Origin: Clostridiales bacterium
GTDB lineage: Bacteria; Bacillota; Desulfitobacteriia; Desulfitobacteriales; Desulfitobacteriaceae
NCBI GenBank assembly: GCA_027357125.1
Contig: DAHVVW010000031.1
Span: 1 to 10,972 of the forward strand
Direction: 5' to 3'
Length of the DNA stretch: 10,972 bases
The translations under genes were made by a program, and so were the position numbers. Below, piece after piece: positions 1 to 5,553 of this stretch; position 1 is the stretch's first letter, and every line of letters begins with the position of its first letter. The notes under the pieces were generated by a model, which saw nothing but the letters and a program-made list of their open reading frames with translations, was not told the DNA's origin and searched no databases.

Positions 1-74
1 AGATTTTTCCTATGTATGAATTAACGCTTGAAGGCTTGGATTTGGCAGTGAAAAAGCTAATGGTTCGTAGGTAA
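1..74 (+). CDS. 3' end of an unidentified gene (partial)
   Basis: An open frame runs into the window from the left (codons start at base 3) and ends at TAA 72-74. The visible C-terminus reads FPMYELTLEGLDLAVKKLM and then VRR. It is a mixed charged/hydrophobic tail, most likely the last helix of a soluble protein, and I do not recognise the family. The stop codon lies inside the TAAGGAG ribosome binding site of the next gene, whose ATG is 15 nt downstream, so the two are probably co-transcribed and translationally linked. The fragment is too short for any functional claim. Confidence 0.5.
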   Translation, partial: IFPMYELTLEGLDLAVKKLMVRR

Positions 75-88
75 GGAGCTGTAAGAAG

Positions 89-1150
89 ATGCGGCTTGTC
101 AATGTTAACTATGTCAGTGAAGGGGCGGTCCTCGCTCAGCCGGTAATCGATTCGATGGGCAGAACCCTGCTGCAGTCAGGAATTAAGTTGACCGAAGCCT
201 ATGTCCAGCGCTTGCGTCGGCTGGGCGTCGACGAAGTCTTTATCGAGGATTCACAGCTTGATGATGTCGAGCCTCATATTACTCTAAGGCCGCGCACAAG
301 GGAACAGGCATATGAAACAGTTAAGTCCATCCGCCATTGCATCGAGAGCAACCGTCTGCTGCAGGTGGAAAATTTGCGCAGCGTGATACAACGCATGATT
401 TCAGATTTAGTTGGCGGTAATGAAGTTTTAGGCTATCTTTCTGATGTCAAGGGGTATGACGAATACACTTTTCACCATTCTGTGAATTCAACGATCCTTG
501 CCTTAGTTCTGGGGGTGCATTGCCGTCTAAAGGAAGGAAGTTTGATCGAACTGGGTCTTGGAACTCTTATGCATGATATAGGCAAGCTTAAGATTCCGAT
601 GGAGATCCTAAATAAGGCGGGACCGTTGACTCCGGAGGAATTCAACGAGATTAAGCAGCACCCCGCGTACGGCTTTGAGATTTTGCGCAAGAATTCTGAT
701 TTGGGCTTGGTCGCGGCTCATGTTGCCCTACAGCATCAGGAGAGATGGGATGGAAGCGGGTATCCGCGCGGGCTTAAAGGGGATAAGATTCATGAGTATG
801 GCCGCATTGCTGCTGTAGCTGACGTCTACGAAGCTTTAACCAGCAAACGCTCTTATCGTAATGCGGGTCAGCCATATGAAGCTTATGAGTATATCCTGGC
901 CCACGCGGGGGTATATTTTGAGCCGAAAATTATTGATGTCTTTGCCAAGCACATAGCCATATATCCCAACGGATACGGTGTGGCGCTCAGCAACGGCCAG
1001 CGCGGGAATGTGGTCAAACAGAACATCGGCTACCCGAGCCGACCGTGTGTACGCATGCTGTTTCAGGGAGACGAGCCTCTTAATCCGCCAATTGATTATA
1101 ATTTACCTGAACATCCTTCGCTTTTGATAGTGGGCGTGGAAAATAAATAA
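89..1150 (+). CDS. HD-GYP domain protein, probable cyclic-di-GMP phosphodiesterase
   Basis: This 353-residue protein has an N-terminal region of about 110 residues and an HD-GYP domain from about 115 to 300. Visible motifs are YTFHHSVN at 126-133, the HD pair H162-D163 in HDIGK, H191 in KQHPAYG, H216 in QHQERWDGSGYP with GYP at 224-226, and the long GRIAAVADVYEALTSKRSYR motif. HD-GYP proteins hydrolyse c-di-GMP (or related dinucleotides) at a di- or tri-iron/manganese site; the substrate here is inferred. The common HHE triplet before DGxGYP reads HQE (Q217), so one metal ligand of the three-metal class may be missing. No membrane segment or receiver domain is seen, so it is probably cytosolic. 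The N-terminal part resembles the small accessory domains often found before HD-GYP. The ATG follows TAAGGAG with about 10 nt spacing. The FAH-family gene starts 20 nt downstream, suggesting one transcript. Confidence 0.93.
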   Translation: MRLVNVNYVSEGAVLAQPVIDSMGRTLLQSGIKLTEAYVQRLRRLGVDEVFIEDSQLDDVEPHITLRPRTREQAYETVKSIRHCIESNRLLQVENLRSVIQRMISDLVGGNEVLGYLSDVKGYDEYTFHHSVNSTILALVLGVHCRLKEGSLIELGLGTLMHDIGKLKIPMEILNKAGPLTPEEFNEIKQHPAYGFEILRKNSDLGLVAAHVALQHQERWDGSGYPRGLKGDKIHEYGRIAAVADVYEALTSKRSYRNAGQPYEAYEYILAHAGVYFEPKIIDVFAKHIAIYPNGYGVALSNGQRGNVVKQNIGYPSRPCVRMLFQGDEPLNPPIDYNLPEHPSLLIVGVENK

Positions 1151-1170
1151 ATGCTAAAGGGGAGATTGAG

Positions 1171-2079
1171 TTGAGATTATTGACAATGCGCACGGAAGAT
1201 AACCTTATACTTGGAGTCAAAACGGAAAGAGGGGTTCTTGATGTCACTAAAGCCGGGCGGCTCTTAGGCAAGCAAGTACCTGTAAGTTTAGCAGAGGTTC
1301 TGCAAAACCCTGAGGAGCAGGTGCAGGCACTGGAACTGCTTGTTAAGCTGGCAGAAGGCAGTGACAAAGGCACCGGCAAAGGTATGAACGGAGATAGGCT
1401 GTGGCTGCAGGAAGAAGAAATTGAGTTTGCCCCTTGTGTTACGAGCCCGGAAAAGATTCTTTGTGTTGGTTTAAATTACCGTAAGCACGCGGAGGAGACT
1501 AATCATCCTATTCCCACTTCCCCGGTACTTTTCAGCAAATTTTCCAATGCCCTTTTAGGTCACGGCCAAACGGTACGTTTGCCCCAGGAGGCCCGTGAGT
1601 TTGATTATGAAGTTGAACTCGTCATAGTCATAGGCAAAGAAGCTAAGGACGTCCCCGAAGCAGAAGCCCTTTCATATGTTTTTGGATACACTGCCGGTAA
1701 TGATCTCTCGGCCCGCGACTTGCAAATGCGGACAAGCCAGTGGCTCCTGGGGAAAACGTGTGACGGCTTCGCTCCGCTCGGGCCTTACTTGGTAACAGCA
1801 GATGAAATTCCTAATCCCAACAGCTTAGCCTTAGAGAGTAGGGTAAATGGCGAGGTGCGCCAGTCTTCCAATACTAGAGACATGATCTTTAGGTGTGCCT
1901 CTCTTGTAAGCTATATCTCGAAGCATATGACACTTAGGCCCGGAGATTTAATCTTTACCGGGACGCCGGAAGGAGTAGTGCACGGGTATCCGAAGGACAA
2001 ACAGGTATGGCTCGAGTCTGGAGATGAAGTTACGGTCAGAATTGACAAGATCGGGGAACTCCTCACGAGACTTGAATAA
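1171..2079 (+). CDS. Fumarylacetoacetate hydrolase (FAH) family protein
   Basis: This 302-residue protein matches the FAH superfamily in length and motifs. An N-terminal region of about 90 residues precedes the catalytic domain, which opens with KILCVGLNYRKHAEE at 95-109 (candidate catalytic H106 and E109). Next come the divalent-metal ligands E147 and E149 in FDYEVELVIVIG and D178 in GNDLSARD. A FTGTPEGV motif lies near the end. Members act on 2-oxo acids: ring-fission product hydrolases and isomerases, acylpyruvases and oxaloacetate decarboxylases. The motifs do not fix the substrate, although the AGNDLSARDLQ and GTPEGV pattern is typical of the acylpyruvate hydrolase/HpcE-like branch. The start is TTG 1171, set by AAAGGGGAG at 1156-1164 with 6 nt spacing. 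It follows the HD-GYP gene by 20 nt with no terminator seen. No aromatic-degradation genes are nearby, so a housekeeping role in clearing metabolites is as likely as catabolism. Confidence 0.93.
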   Translation: MRLLTMRTEDNLILGVKTERGVLDVTKAGRLLGKQVPVSLAEVLQNPEEQVQALELLVKLAEGSDKGTGKGMNGDRLWLQEEEIEFAPCVTSPEKILCVGLNYRKHAEETNHPIPTSPVLFSKFSNALLGHGQTVRLPQEAREFDYEVELVIVIGKEAKDVPEAEALSYVFGYTAGNDLSARDLQMRTSQWLLGKTCDGFAPLGPYLVTADEIPNPNSLALESRVNGEVRQSSNTRDMIFRCASLVSYISKHMTLRPGDLIFTGTPEGVVHGYPKDKQVWLESGDEVTVRIDKIGELLTRLE

Positions 2080-2111
2080 TTCTTACACCAGGCGTATGCA
2101 GAGGGGAAAGA

Positions 2112-3620
2112 TTAGCTCACAGCGTTTTTGCTTTTGCGCCAAGCCTTGAGAATTTGCCAGGTAAGCAGTAGATCCCCACTAGTGAAAATGGCTCCGCCCG
2201 CAGCGCGGGCGCTAAGGTAGAGATTTAACTGCAGGTTTACTTCCATAAAATTCATGCCTAAATAACGAGCGCGGTAAGCCTGGAGAAACCCGGCGATGAT
2301 CAAGGCCGTGCTCATTGTCAGAAGGCCGACATTCAGGGCTAACACTGCCATTATTCCTCGCCGGTAAGTTTTGCGGTCTGGCTGAGTGCCGCGGCTTAAA
2401 ATATAATATGAGCCACCCAAGACTAAAAAGCCCAAACTCCCGAACAGGGCAAGATGAGCGTGACCAGAGGTTATATAAGTGCCATGCATATAAAGATTAA
2501 TCCAGGGAACGGTAATGATAAATCCGAGCAGGGACGCGCCGGTGACATGGTAAAGCATGCTGCTGAGAATGAGCGCGAGGGTGAGTTTTTGCCTGTTGCC
2601 GAGTTGTGGCCGTTTTTTCAGACCTTTATACACCATCAGTACCAGTAAAGCAACCGGAATCAGCTGTAAAAAACTGAACAAGAATCCGACTAAAAGCCAA
2701 TAGGCGGGAAAGCCGATCCAGTAATAGTGGTGCCCGGTTCCAAACAAGCCCGCAGCCACAGTTAAGGCTGCTTCCAGGTAAAGCCACTTTTCAATGTCTT
2801 TTTTAGCAGCTAAACCCGTGTTTTTAAGGTAAGAAGCCAGGAAACCGGAGGTGGTTAGCTCGAAAGCCATCTCTTCCCAAGCGTGCACAACCCAGAACTT
2901 CGTAGCTTCATCGGCAATTGGGTTGGTAACGGATAAAATGTTAGGAATCAAGAACATAAGGAGAAGTACACTTCCTGCTGTCATGATCATGGCTGCAGGG
3001 GTGATTCTCTGCTTGTGTTTAATTAGTGTGCGCATAAGGTTGTATGAAAACAGCCCCAGAGCCAAAGATATACCTGCATAGGACAGAGGGAGTCCCTCTA
3101 AATATTCGCGCCCGCGCCCAAGGCGAAAAGTGAGGCTGGCGTAAATTGAGAGACTCGCGGCCAAAACAAGCCAAAACTGCCATTTGGCGAGACGTGGGGA
3201 AAAAATCTCCCGGTCCAGGTCTTCGGTCACAAAGTAATAGACCATGCCCATGGTGCCGATTAAAGGCCAGAGTACTGCTAGGCCCAAGTGAATAGATCTT
3301 CCGTATTCGAAGGGAATGGGCGAAGGTAGGTCCGGTATTATTAGGTCGATTGCGCCCAGGAGAGCTACTATCCCTTGAGTCCCAAACAAGAGCGCAGCGG
3401 CAAGGGTATAGTTGCGTGCAATTATTTGAGCTTTAAAGACTTGCCCTGGGGCACCTGTCCGTTGGTTCGTGTTCGTTTGCTTGCTGTCCGTTCCGTGGCT
3501 GGCGTTCAATTCCTTGCTGTTCGCTCCTTGGTATGCGCCCGTATCTTGGTTTTCTTGCGCTTGTTTTCTACCTGCCAGTTTTCTGAATAGGTACCCAAGT
3601 ACACTGCGTTCAAAAATCAT
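2112..3620 (-). CDS. norB: Nitric oxide reductase catalytic subunit (cNOR NorB type)
   Basis: This 502-residue polytopic membrane protein has about 12 hydrophobic segments from residue 66 onward and belongs to the haem-copper oxidase superfamily. NorB hallmarks are visible: H111 in helix II (low-spin haem), H246-A-W-E-E250 with E254 (HxxxExxxE, non-haem iron ligands plus second Glu), GTGHH with H297/H298 (iron ligands), and GHAH with H387/H389 (haem b3 and b). NorB reduces two NO to N2O with electrons from NorC. No cross-linked Tyr motif of an oxygen-reducing oxidase is seen near the His pair. Two features are odd. Position 319, 21 residues after H298, is Gln in FSFLQLIP where cNORs usually have a Glu. 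The N-terminus also carries a polar extension (residues 15-62, rich in N, Q, S, T and G) before the first helix. The ATG overlaps the norC stop by 4 bp (ATGA), implying coupled translation. Confidence 0.88.
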   Translation of the reverse strand: MIFERSVLGYLFRKLAGRKQAQENQDTGAYQGANSKELNASHGTDSKQTNTNQRTGAPGQVFKAQIIARNYTLAAALLFGTQGIVALLGAIDLIIPDLPSPIPFEYGRSIHLGLAVLWPLIGTMGMVYYFVTEDLDREIFSPRLAKWQFWLVLAASLSIYASLTFRLGRGREYLEGLPLSYAGISLALGLFSYNLMRTLIKHKQRITPAAMIMTAGSVLLLMFLIPNILSVTNPIADEATKFWVVHAWEEMAFELTTSGFLASYLKNTGLAAKKDIEKWLYLEAALTVAAGLFGTGHHYYWIGFPAYWLLVGFLFSFLQLIPVALLVLMVYKGLKKRPQLGNRQKLTLALILSSMLYHVTGASLLGFIITVPWINLYMHGTYITSGHAHLALFGSLGFLVLGGSYYILSRGTQPDRKTYRRGIMAVLALNVGLLTMSTALIIAGFLQAYRARYLGMNFMEVNLQLNLYLSARAAGGAIFTSGDLLLTWQILKAWRKSKNAVS

Positions 3621-4006
3621 TGTTTAGCCCCCCGTGGTTCAGGAGGCCAGCCCAAAGTAGGAATATCCCCTACAAACCTGAGATAACTCGTGAGAAATTC
3701 TGCTTCTCCGGGTTCTAAAGCGGGATGAAGGTGTTCCCGGTTCGGCCTCATTACGGGCGGGTTAGTGAGGTAGTGCTGGACATCCTCCGCGGTTCGGCGT
3801 TTGAGGATATTAGTCATGTCATCCCCAACATACCCGCCATTGCCAAAAAGAGTATGACAACTTACGCAGTTGTGCTTTTGCCATACTGCTTTTCCTTCCT
3901 GGGCATCTTCCGGCATGGGGTAGGGAAGTTTCCAGGAGGTGATATTAGCTCCTGTGAAAGCGGCCACCAACAGCAAGCTTACGAGGGCGAAAGTGCGGAG
4001 TCTCAA
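3617..4006 (-). CDS. norC: Nitric oxide reductase cytochrome c subunit (NorC type)
   Basis: This 129-residue protein has an uncleaved-looking N-terminal membrane anchor (residues 5-22) and one haem-c motif, C47-V-S-C50-H51, followed by TLFGNGGYVG as in NorC proteins. M86 in NPPVMRPN is the likely sixth haem ligand. It is the electron-entry subunit that passes electrons to NorB on the outer face of the membrane. Translation begins at TTG (4006-4004 on the - strand), supported by a GGAAGGAAG ribosome binding site 4-6 nt upstream. The 3' end overlaps norB by 4 bp, so the two form one operon. At 129 residues it is close to the usual NorC size of about 145-150. A different monohaem cytochrome partner is conceivable, but the gene pairing makes NorC the best call. 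Confidence 0.87.
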   Translation of the reverse strand: MRLRTFALVSLLLVAAFTGANITSWKLPYPMPEDAQEGKAVWQKHNCVSCHTLFGNGGYVGDDMTNILKRRTAEDVQHYLTNPPVMRPNREHLHPALEPGEAEFLTSYLRFVGDIPTLGWPPEPRGAKQ

Positions 4007-4149
4007 GTCTCTTCCTTCCGTTTCAACATGTGTTTTGTACTGAATCTTGGATTACTAACTAGTATTTGCCAAAGGCTTACTGTTTACTCATACAGGAGAG
4101 TTTGGATGTAGCGATGGTGTGTGATATTCTGGGAGTGTGCACTAAATAT

Positions 4150-4180
4150 AGCTAAGGCGAGCTTAAAGCTCGCCTTAGCT
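4150..4180 (-). terminator. Perfect 15-bp inverted repeat after the small - strand gene
   Basis: The arms AGCTAAGGCGAGCTT and AAGCTCGCCTTAGCT are exact reverse complements around a single A, so RNA can form a stem of about 13 bp with a 5-nt loop. Read on the - strand it begins at the TAG stop of the 54-codon gene and is followed by ATATTTA, a weak T-run. It therefore most likely ends that transcript before norC. The poor U-tract leaves open a role as an RNA-stabilising or factor-dependent site. On the + strand no gene upstream would need it. Confidence 0.55.
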
Positions 4181-4343
4181 ACTGAACGCCTATTCTTTTG
4201 CTTCCCTTAGGGCTAATCATTTTTCCTGCCAAGACGAGTTGGGGGCAGGAGGAGGTCAAAAACATTGCCCATTCCTCCCCTGCCAGTTGGCGGATTTTCG
4301 CCACACCTTTGATGTGAAAATCAACCAGCATTCCTTTCTGCAT
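4179..4343 (-). CDS. Small hypothetical protein, 54 residues
   Basis: ATG at 4343-4341 opens 54 codons ending in TAG 4181-4179. A GGGGAG ribosome binding site lies 5 nt upstream and an additional AGGAG lies further up. The product begins MQKGMLVDFHIKGVAKI, has a central QLAGEEWAMFLTSSCPQLVLAG stretch of moderate hydrophobicity split here by a single Cys, and ends in a basic tail (SPKGSKRIGVQ). No known domain is recognised, and no clear signal peptide or full membrane helix is present. Support for coding comes from the well-placed ribosome binding site, upstream promoter-like elements and a hairpin abutting the stop. The gene sits divergently from the Mn riboswitch transcript and upstream of norCB on the same strand. 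Function is unknown, and chance occurrence of an ORF this short cannot be excluded. Confidence 0.5.
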   Translation of the reverse strand: MQKGMLVDFHIKGVAKIRQLAGEEWAMFLTSSCPQLVLAGKMISPKGSKRIGVQ

Positions 4344-4398
4344 AAACACTCCCCATACTCCTCTAAATACTTATAATATTAAATTAGCTTGTTGTTTT

Positions 4399-4428
4399 AT
4401 TATATTTTTACGGGGGCTTGACAAGCAA
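4399..4428 (-). promoter_or_regulatory. Candidate sigma-A promoter for the small - strand gene
   Basis: On the - strand TATAAT (4404-4399) lies 18 nt downstream of TTGCTT (4428-4423). The -10 is perfect and the -35 is weak (3 of 6). It is about 55 nt upstream of the 54-codon ORF. Its -35 overlaps the -35 of the divergent riboswitch promoter, so the two could compete for RNA polymerase. Confidence 0.35.
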
Positions 4429-4446
4429 CAACTTTTTAACTATAAT
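4418..4446 (+). promoter_or_regulatory. Consensus sigma-A promoter of the Mn riboswitch transcript
   Basis: TTGACA (4418-4423) and TATAAT (4441-4446) are separated by exactly 17 nt, matching the housekeeping consensus at all 12 positions. Transcription should start near 4452-4454, giving about 20 nt of leader before the riboswitch core. Such a strong promoter fits a transcript controlled by attenuation downstream. Confidence 0.88.
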
Positions 4447-4467
4447 TCAAGCTGTCAGTAAATACAG

Positions 4468-4578
4468 GTGGAACAAGGGGAGTAGCAAGCGGTAGTGATA
4501 CCGTGGGTAGTGTCGTCAAAACGATCCCTAAAGGATCCGGCCTATCCCAAGCAATGCTGTTGCAAGACCTTGCCCAGA
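4468..4578 (+). ncRNA. yybP-ykoY (Mn2+) riboswitch aptamer
   Basis: The RNA carries the conserved landmarks of the yybP-ykoY class in order: CAAGGGGAGTAGC (4474-4486), GTCGTCAAAACG (4512-4523), TCCGGCCTATC (4536-4546) and GCAAGACCTTGCC (4562-4574). P1 is formed by CAAGG 4474-4478 with CCTTG 4568-4572. Internal hairpins are visible at CGGTA/TACCG (4490-4503), GATCC/GGATC (4523-4537) and GCAA/TTGC (4551-4563). This class binds Mn2+ between two docked loops and normally switches on Mn exporters (MntP, TerC-like, P-type ATPases). Here the next genes are pspA and a Tim44-like protein. The 3' strand of P1 is also the 5' strand of the terminator that follows, which implies an ON switch: ligand stabilises P1 and disrupts the terminator. 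The class assignment is from recalled consensus, not a covariance-model search. Confidence 0.88.
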
Positions 4579-4600
4579 GGGGGTGAGGTCTTTTATTAAT
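4564..4600 (+). terminator. Intrinsic terminator, expression platform of the Mn riboswitch
   Basis: AAGACCTTGCCC (4564-4575) pairs with GGGTGAGGTCTT (4581-4592, with two G-U pairs), giving a 12-bp stem with a short purine-rich loop. TTTTATTAATTT follows. It shares bases 4568-4574 with the aptamer P1, so aptamer folding and termination exclude each other. Without Mn2+ the transcript should stop near 4598, leaving an RNA of about 145 nt. Confidence 0.85.
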
Positions 4601-4806
4601 TTGTGGATATTCGCATAACACAGTTTTCAAAAGGAAGGCAAGTTTCTTAATTTTGATGGCAACATGACAGGAATTTTCGGAAAGGAGAGAGAATATGTAA
4701 AATAAGATAGCTGGGTGACAGCCGCGGATTGACAAAAGAGCGGACACAATATTTTACCACTATAAATTCAAATGGTGAACAAATAAGTTGAAAGGGGAAA
4801 GGTATC
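4601..4806 (+). other. Leader between riboswitch terminator and pspA, with RBS + ATG-TAA and a possible promoter
   Basis: No ORF of plausible size is present. At 4681-4692 AAAGGAGAGAGA is a near-ideal ribosome binding site. Seven nt after its GGAG comes ATG 4695-4697, followed directly by TAA 4698-4700. This could be a start-stop regulatory element, a scar where a riboswitch-controlled gene was lost, or chance. Further on, TTGACA at 4729-4734 is a perfect -35, but at 17 nt only TTTTAC (4752-4757) is available as -10; TATAAA at 4761-4766 is 26 nt away. A separate pspA promoter is therefore possible but not proven. Confidence 0.4.
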
Positions 4807-5487
4807 ATGGGTTTATTTAGTAGAGTAAAAGATTTACTGCAAGCAAACATTATGGATATCGTTAATAAAAACGAAGATCCGGAGAAAATGTTAAACTTAT
4901 ATGTGGAGCGGGCCACGGAAGAGGTGCGCAACTTCCAGATTCAGGTTAACCGGGCGGTAGCCGATAAAATTCAACTGGAAGAACGCATCGAAACCCTAGG
5001 CAGCGAAATCACACAACGGAGTGAGCAAGCGAAGTTAGCTGTGCAGCAAAACAAGGATGACTTGGCGCGCACCGCTCTTTCTCTCAAAAAAGATGCGGAA
5101 GCAAGCTTGCGGGATTACGAGGTTCAGTTAGCCGACCAGGCCAAGGCTGTGACCGATTTGCAGGAGAATTCACGGATTCTGACAGAAAAGCTGGAAAAAG
5201 CAAAACTGGAGAGAAATAATCTCGTGATGCGTCAACGCCGGGCTCAGACTATGAAAAAAGCCAATGAGGCGATCTCGGGGGTTTCGACCCGCGATCCTCT
5301 GGCTGATATCGACCGCATGAAAGAGCAGGTGGAGAGAGCGGAAGCTGAGGCCAAGGCTTCTAAGACGATGATCTCAACCGGAAATTCGATTGAGGACCAA
5401 TTTGCAGAACTCGAAAAAAGTAGAGCCAATTCTGAAGTTGAAGACGAACTGGCCAAACTTAAAGCAGAACTTAATAAAGAACAATAA
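4807..5487 (+). CDS. pspA: PspA/IM30 family phage-shock protein A
   Basis: This 226-residue protein is almost the length of E. coli PspA (222). It begins with the amphipathic membrane-binding helix MGLFSRVKDLLQANIMDIV, then NKNEDPEKML as in PspA/Vipp1. Long heptad-rich coiled coils run through to about residue 150 (RAVADKIQLEERIETL, LQENSRILTEKLEKAKLERN). A Gly/Ser-containing hinge near ISGVSTRDPLADIDRM follows, then a final helical segment ending in KAELNKEQ. PspA proteins oligomerise on damaged inner membranes and limit proton leakage, and are ESCRT-III relatives. The ATG is preceded by AAAGGGG at 4791-4797. The Tim44-like gene starts about 66 nt downstream on the same strand with no convincing terminator between, so they are likely co-transcribed. 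Upstream lies the Mn riboswitch; no pspB, pspC or pspF homologue is visible. Confidence 0.95.
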   Translation: MGLFSRVKDLLQANIMDIVNKNEDPEKMLNLYVERATEEVRNFQIQVNRAVADKIQLEERIETLGSEITQRSEQAKLAVQQNKDDLARTALSLKKDAEASLRDYEVQLADQAKAVTDLQENSRILTEKLEKAKLERNNLVMRQRRAQTMKKANEAISGVSTRDPLADIDRMKEQVERAEAEAKASKTMISTGNSIEDQFAELEKSRANSEVEDELAKLKAELNKEQ

Positions 5488-5553
5488 AAAAGTGATTGAT
5501 ACTTTCTATAGTTAGGATTAGAATGAAGAGAGCCTGAAAAAGGCCGCAAGTAG

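Noticed and set aside
2080..2111. Bidirectional terminator between the convergent FAH and norB genes
   Set aside because: The 32-nt gap contains no hairpin or T-run that I can support.
4044..4072. Possible norC promoter on the - strand (TTGGCA, 17 nt, CAAGAT)
   Set aside because: The -10 matches consensus at only three positions and no FNR/NnrR-type box (TTGAT-N4-ATCAA) is seen nearby, so it was not listed as a feature.
4468..4578. T-box, 6S RNA or THF riboswitch
   Set aside because: There is no T-box GGTGG antiterminator with specifier loop and no 6S central bubble. The GGGGAGTAGC, GTCGTCA and GCAAGACC landmarks fit yybP-ykoY specifically.
4564..4600. Plain intrinsic terminator of an unknown sRNA
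   Set aside because: The hairpin shares its 5' arm with the aptamer P1 strand, so it is better explained as the riboswitch expression platform than as an independent sRNA end.
4436..4747. 103-codon open frame on the - strand across the riboswitch
   Set aside because: It lies antisense to a structured RNA with conserved motifs, has low-quality composition and no ribosome binding site; judged a shadow.
5532..5544. Hairpin GCCT-GAAAA-AGGC between pspA and the Tim44-like gene
   Set aside because: A 4-bp stem without a T-run is too weak to call a terminator.
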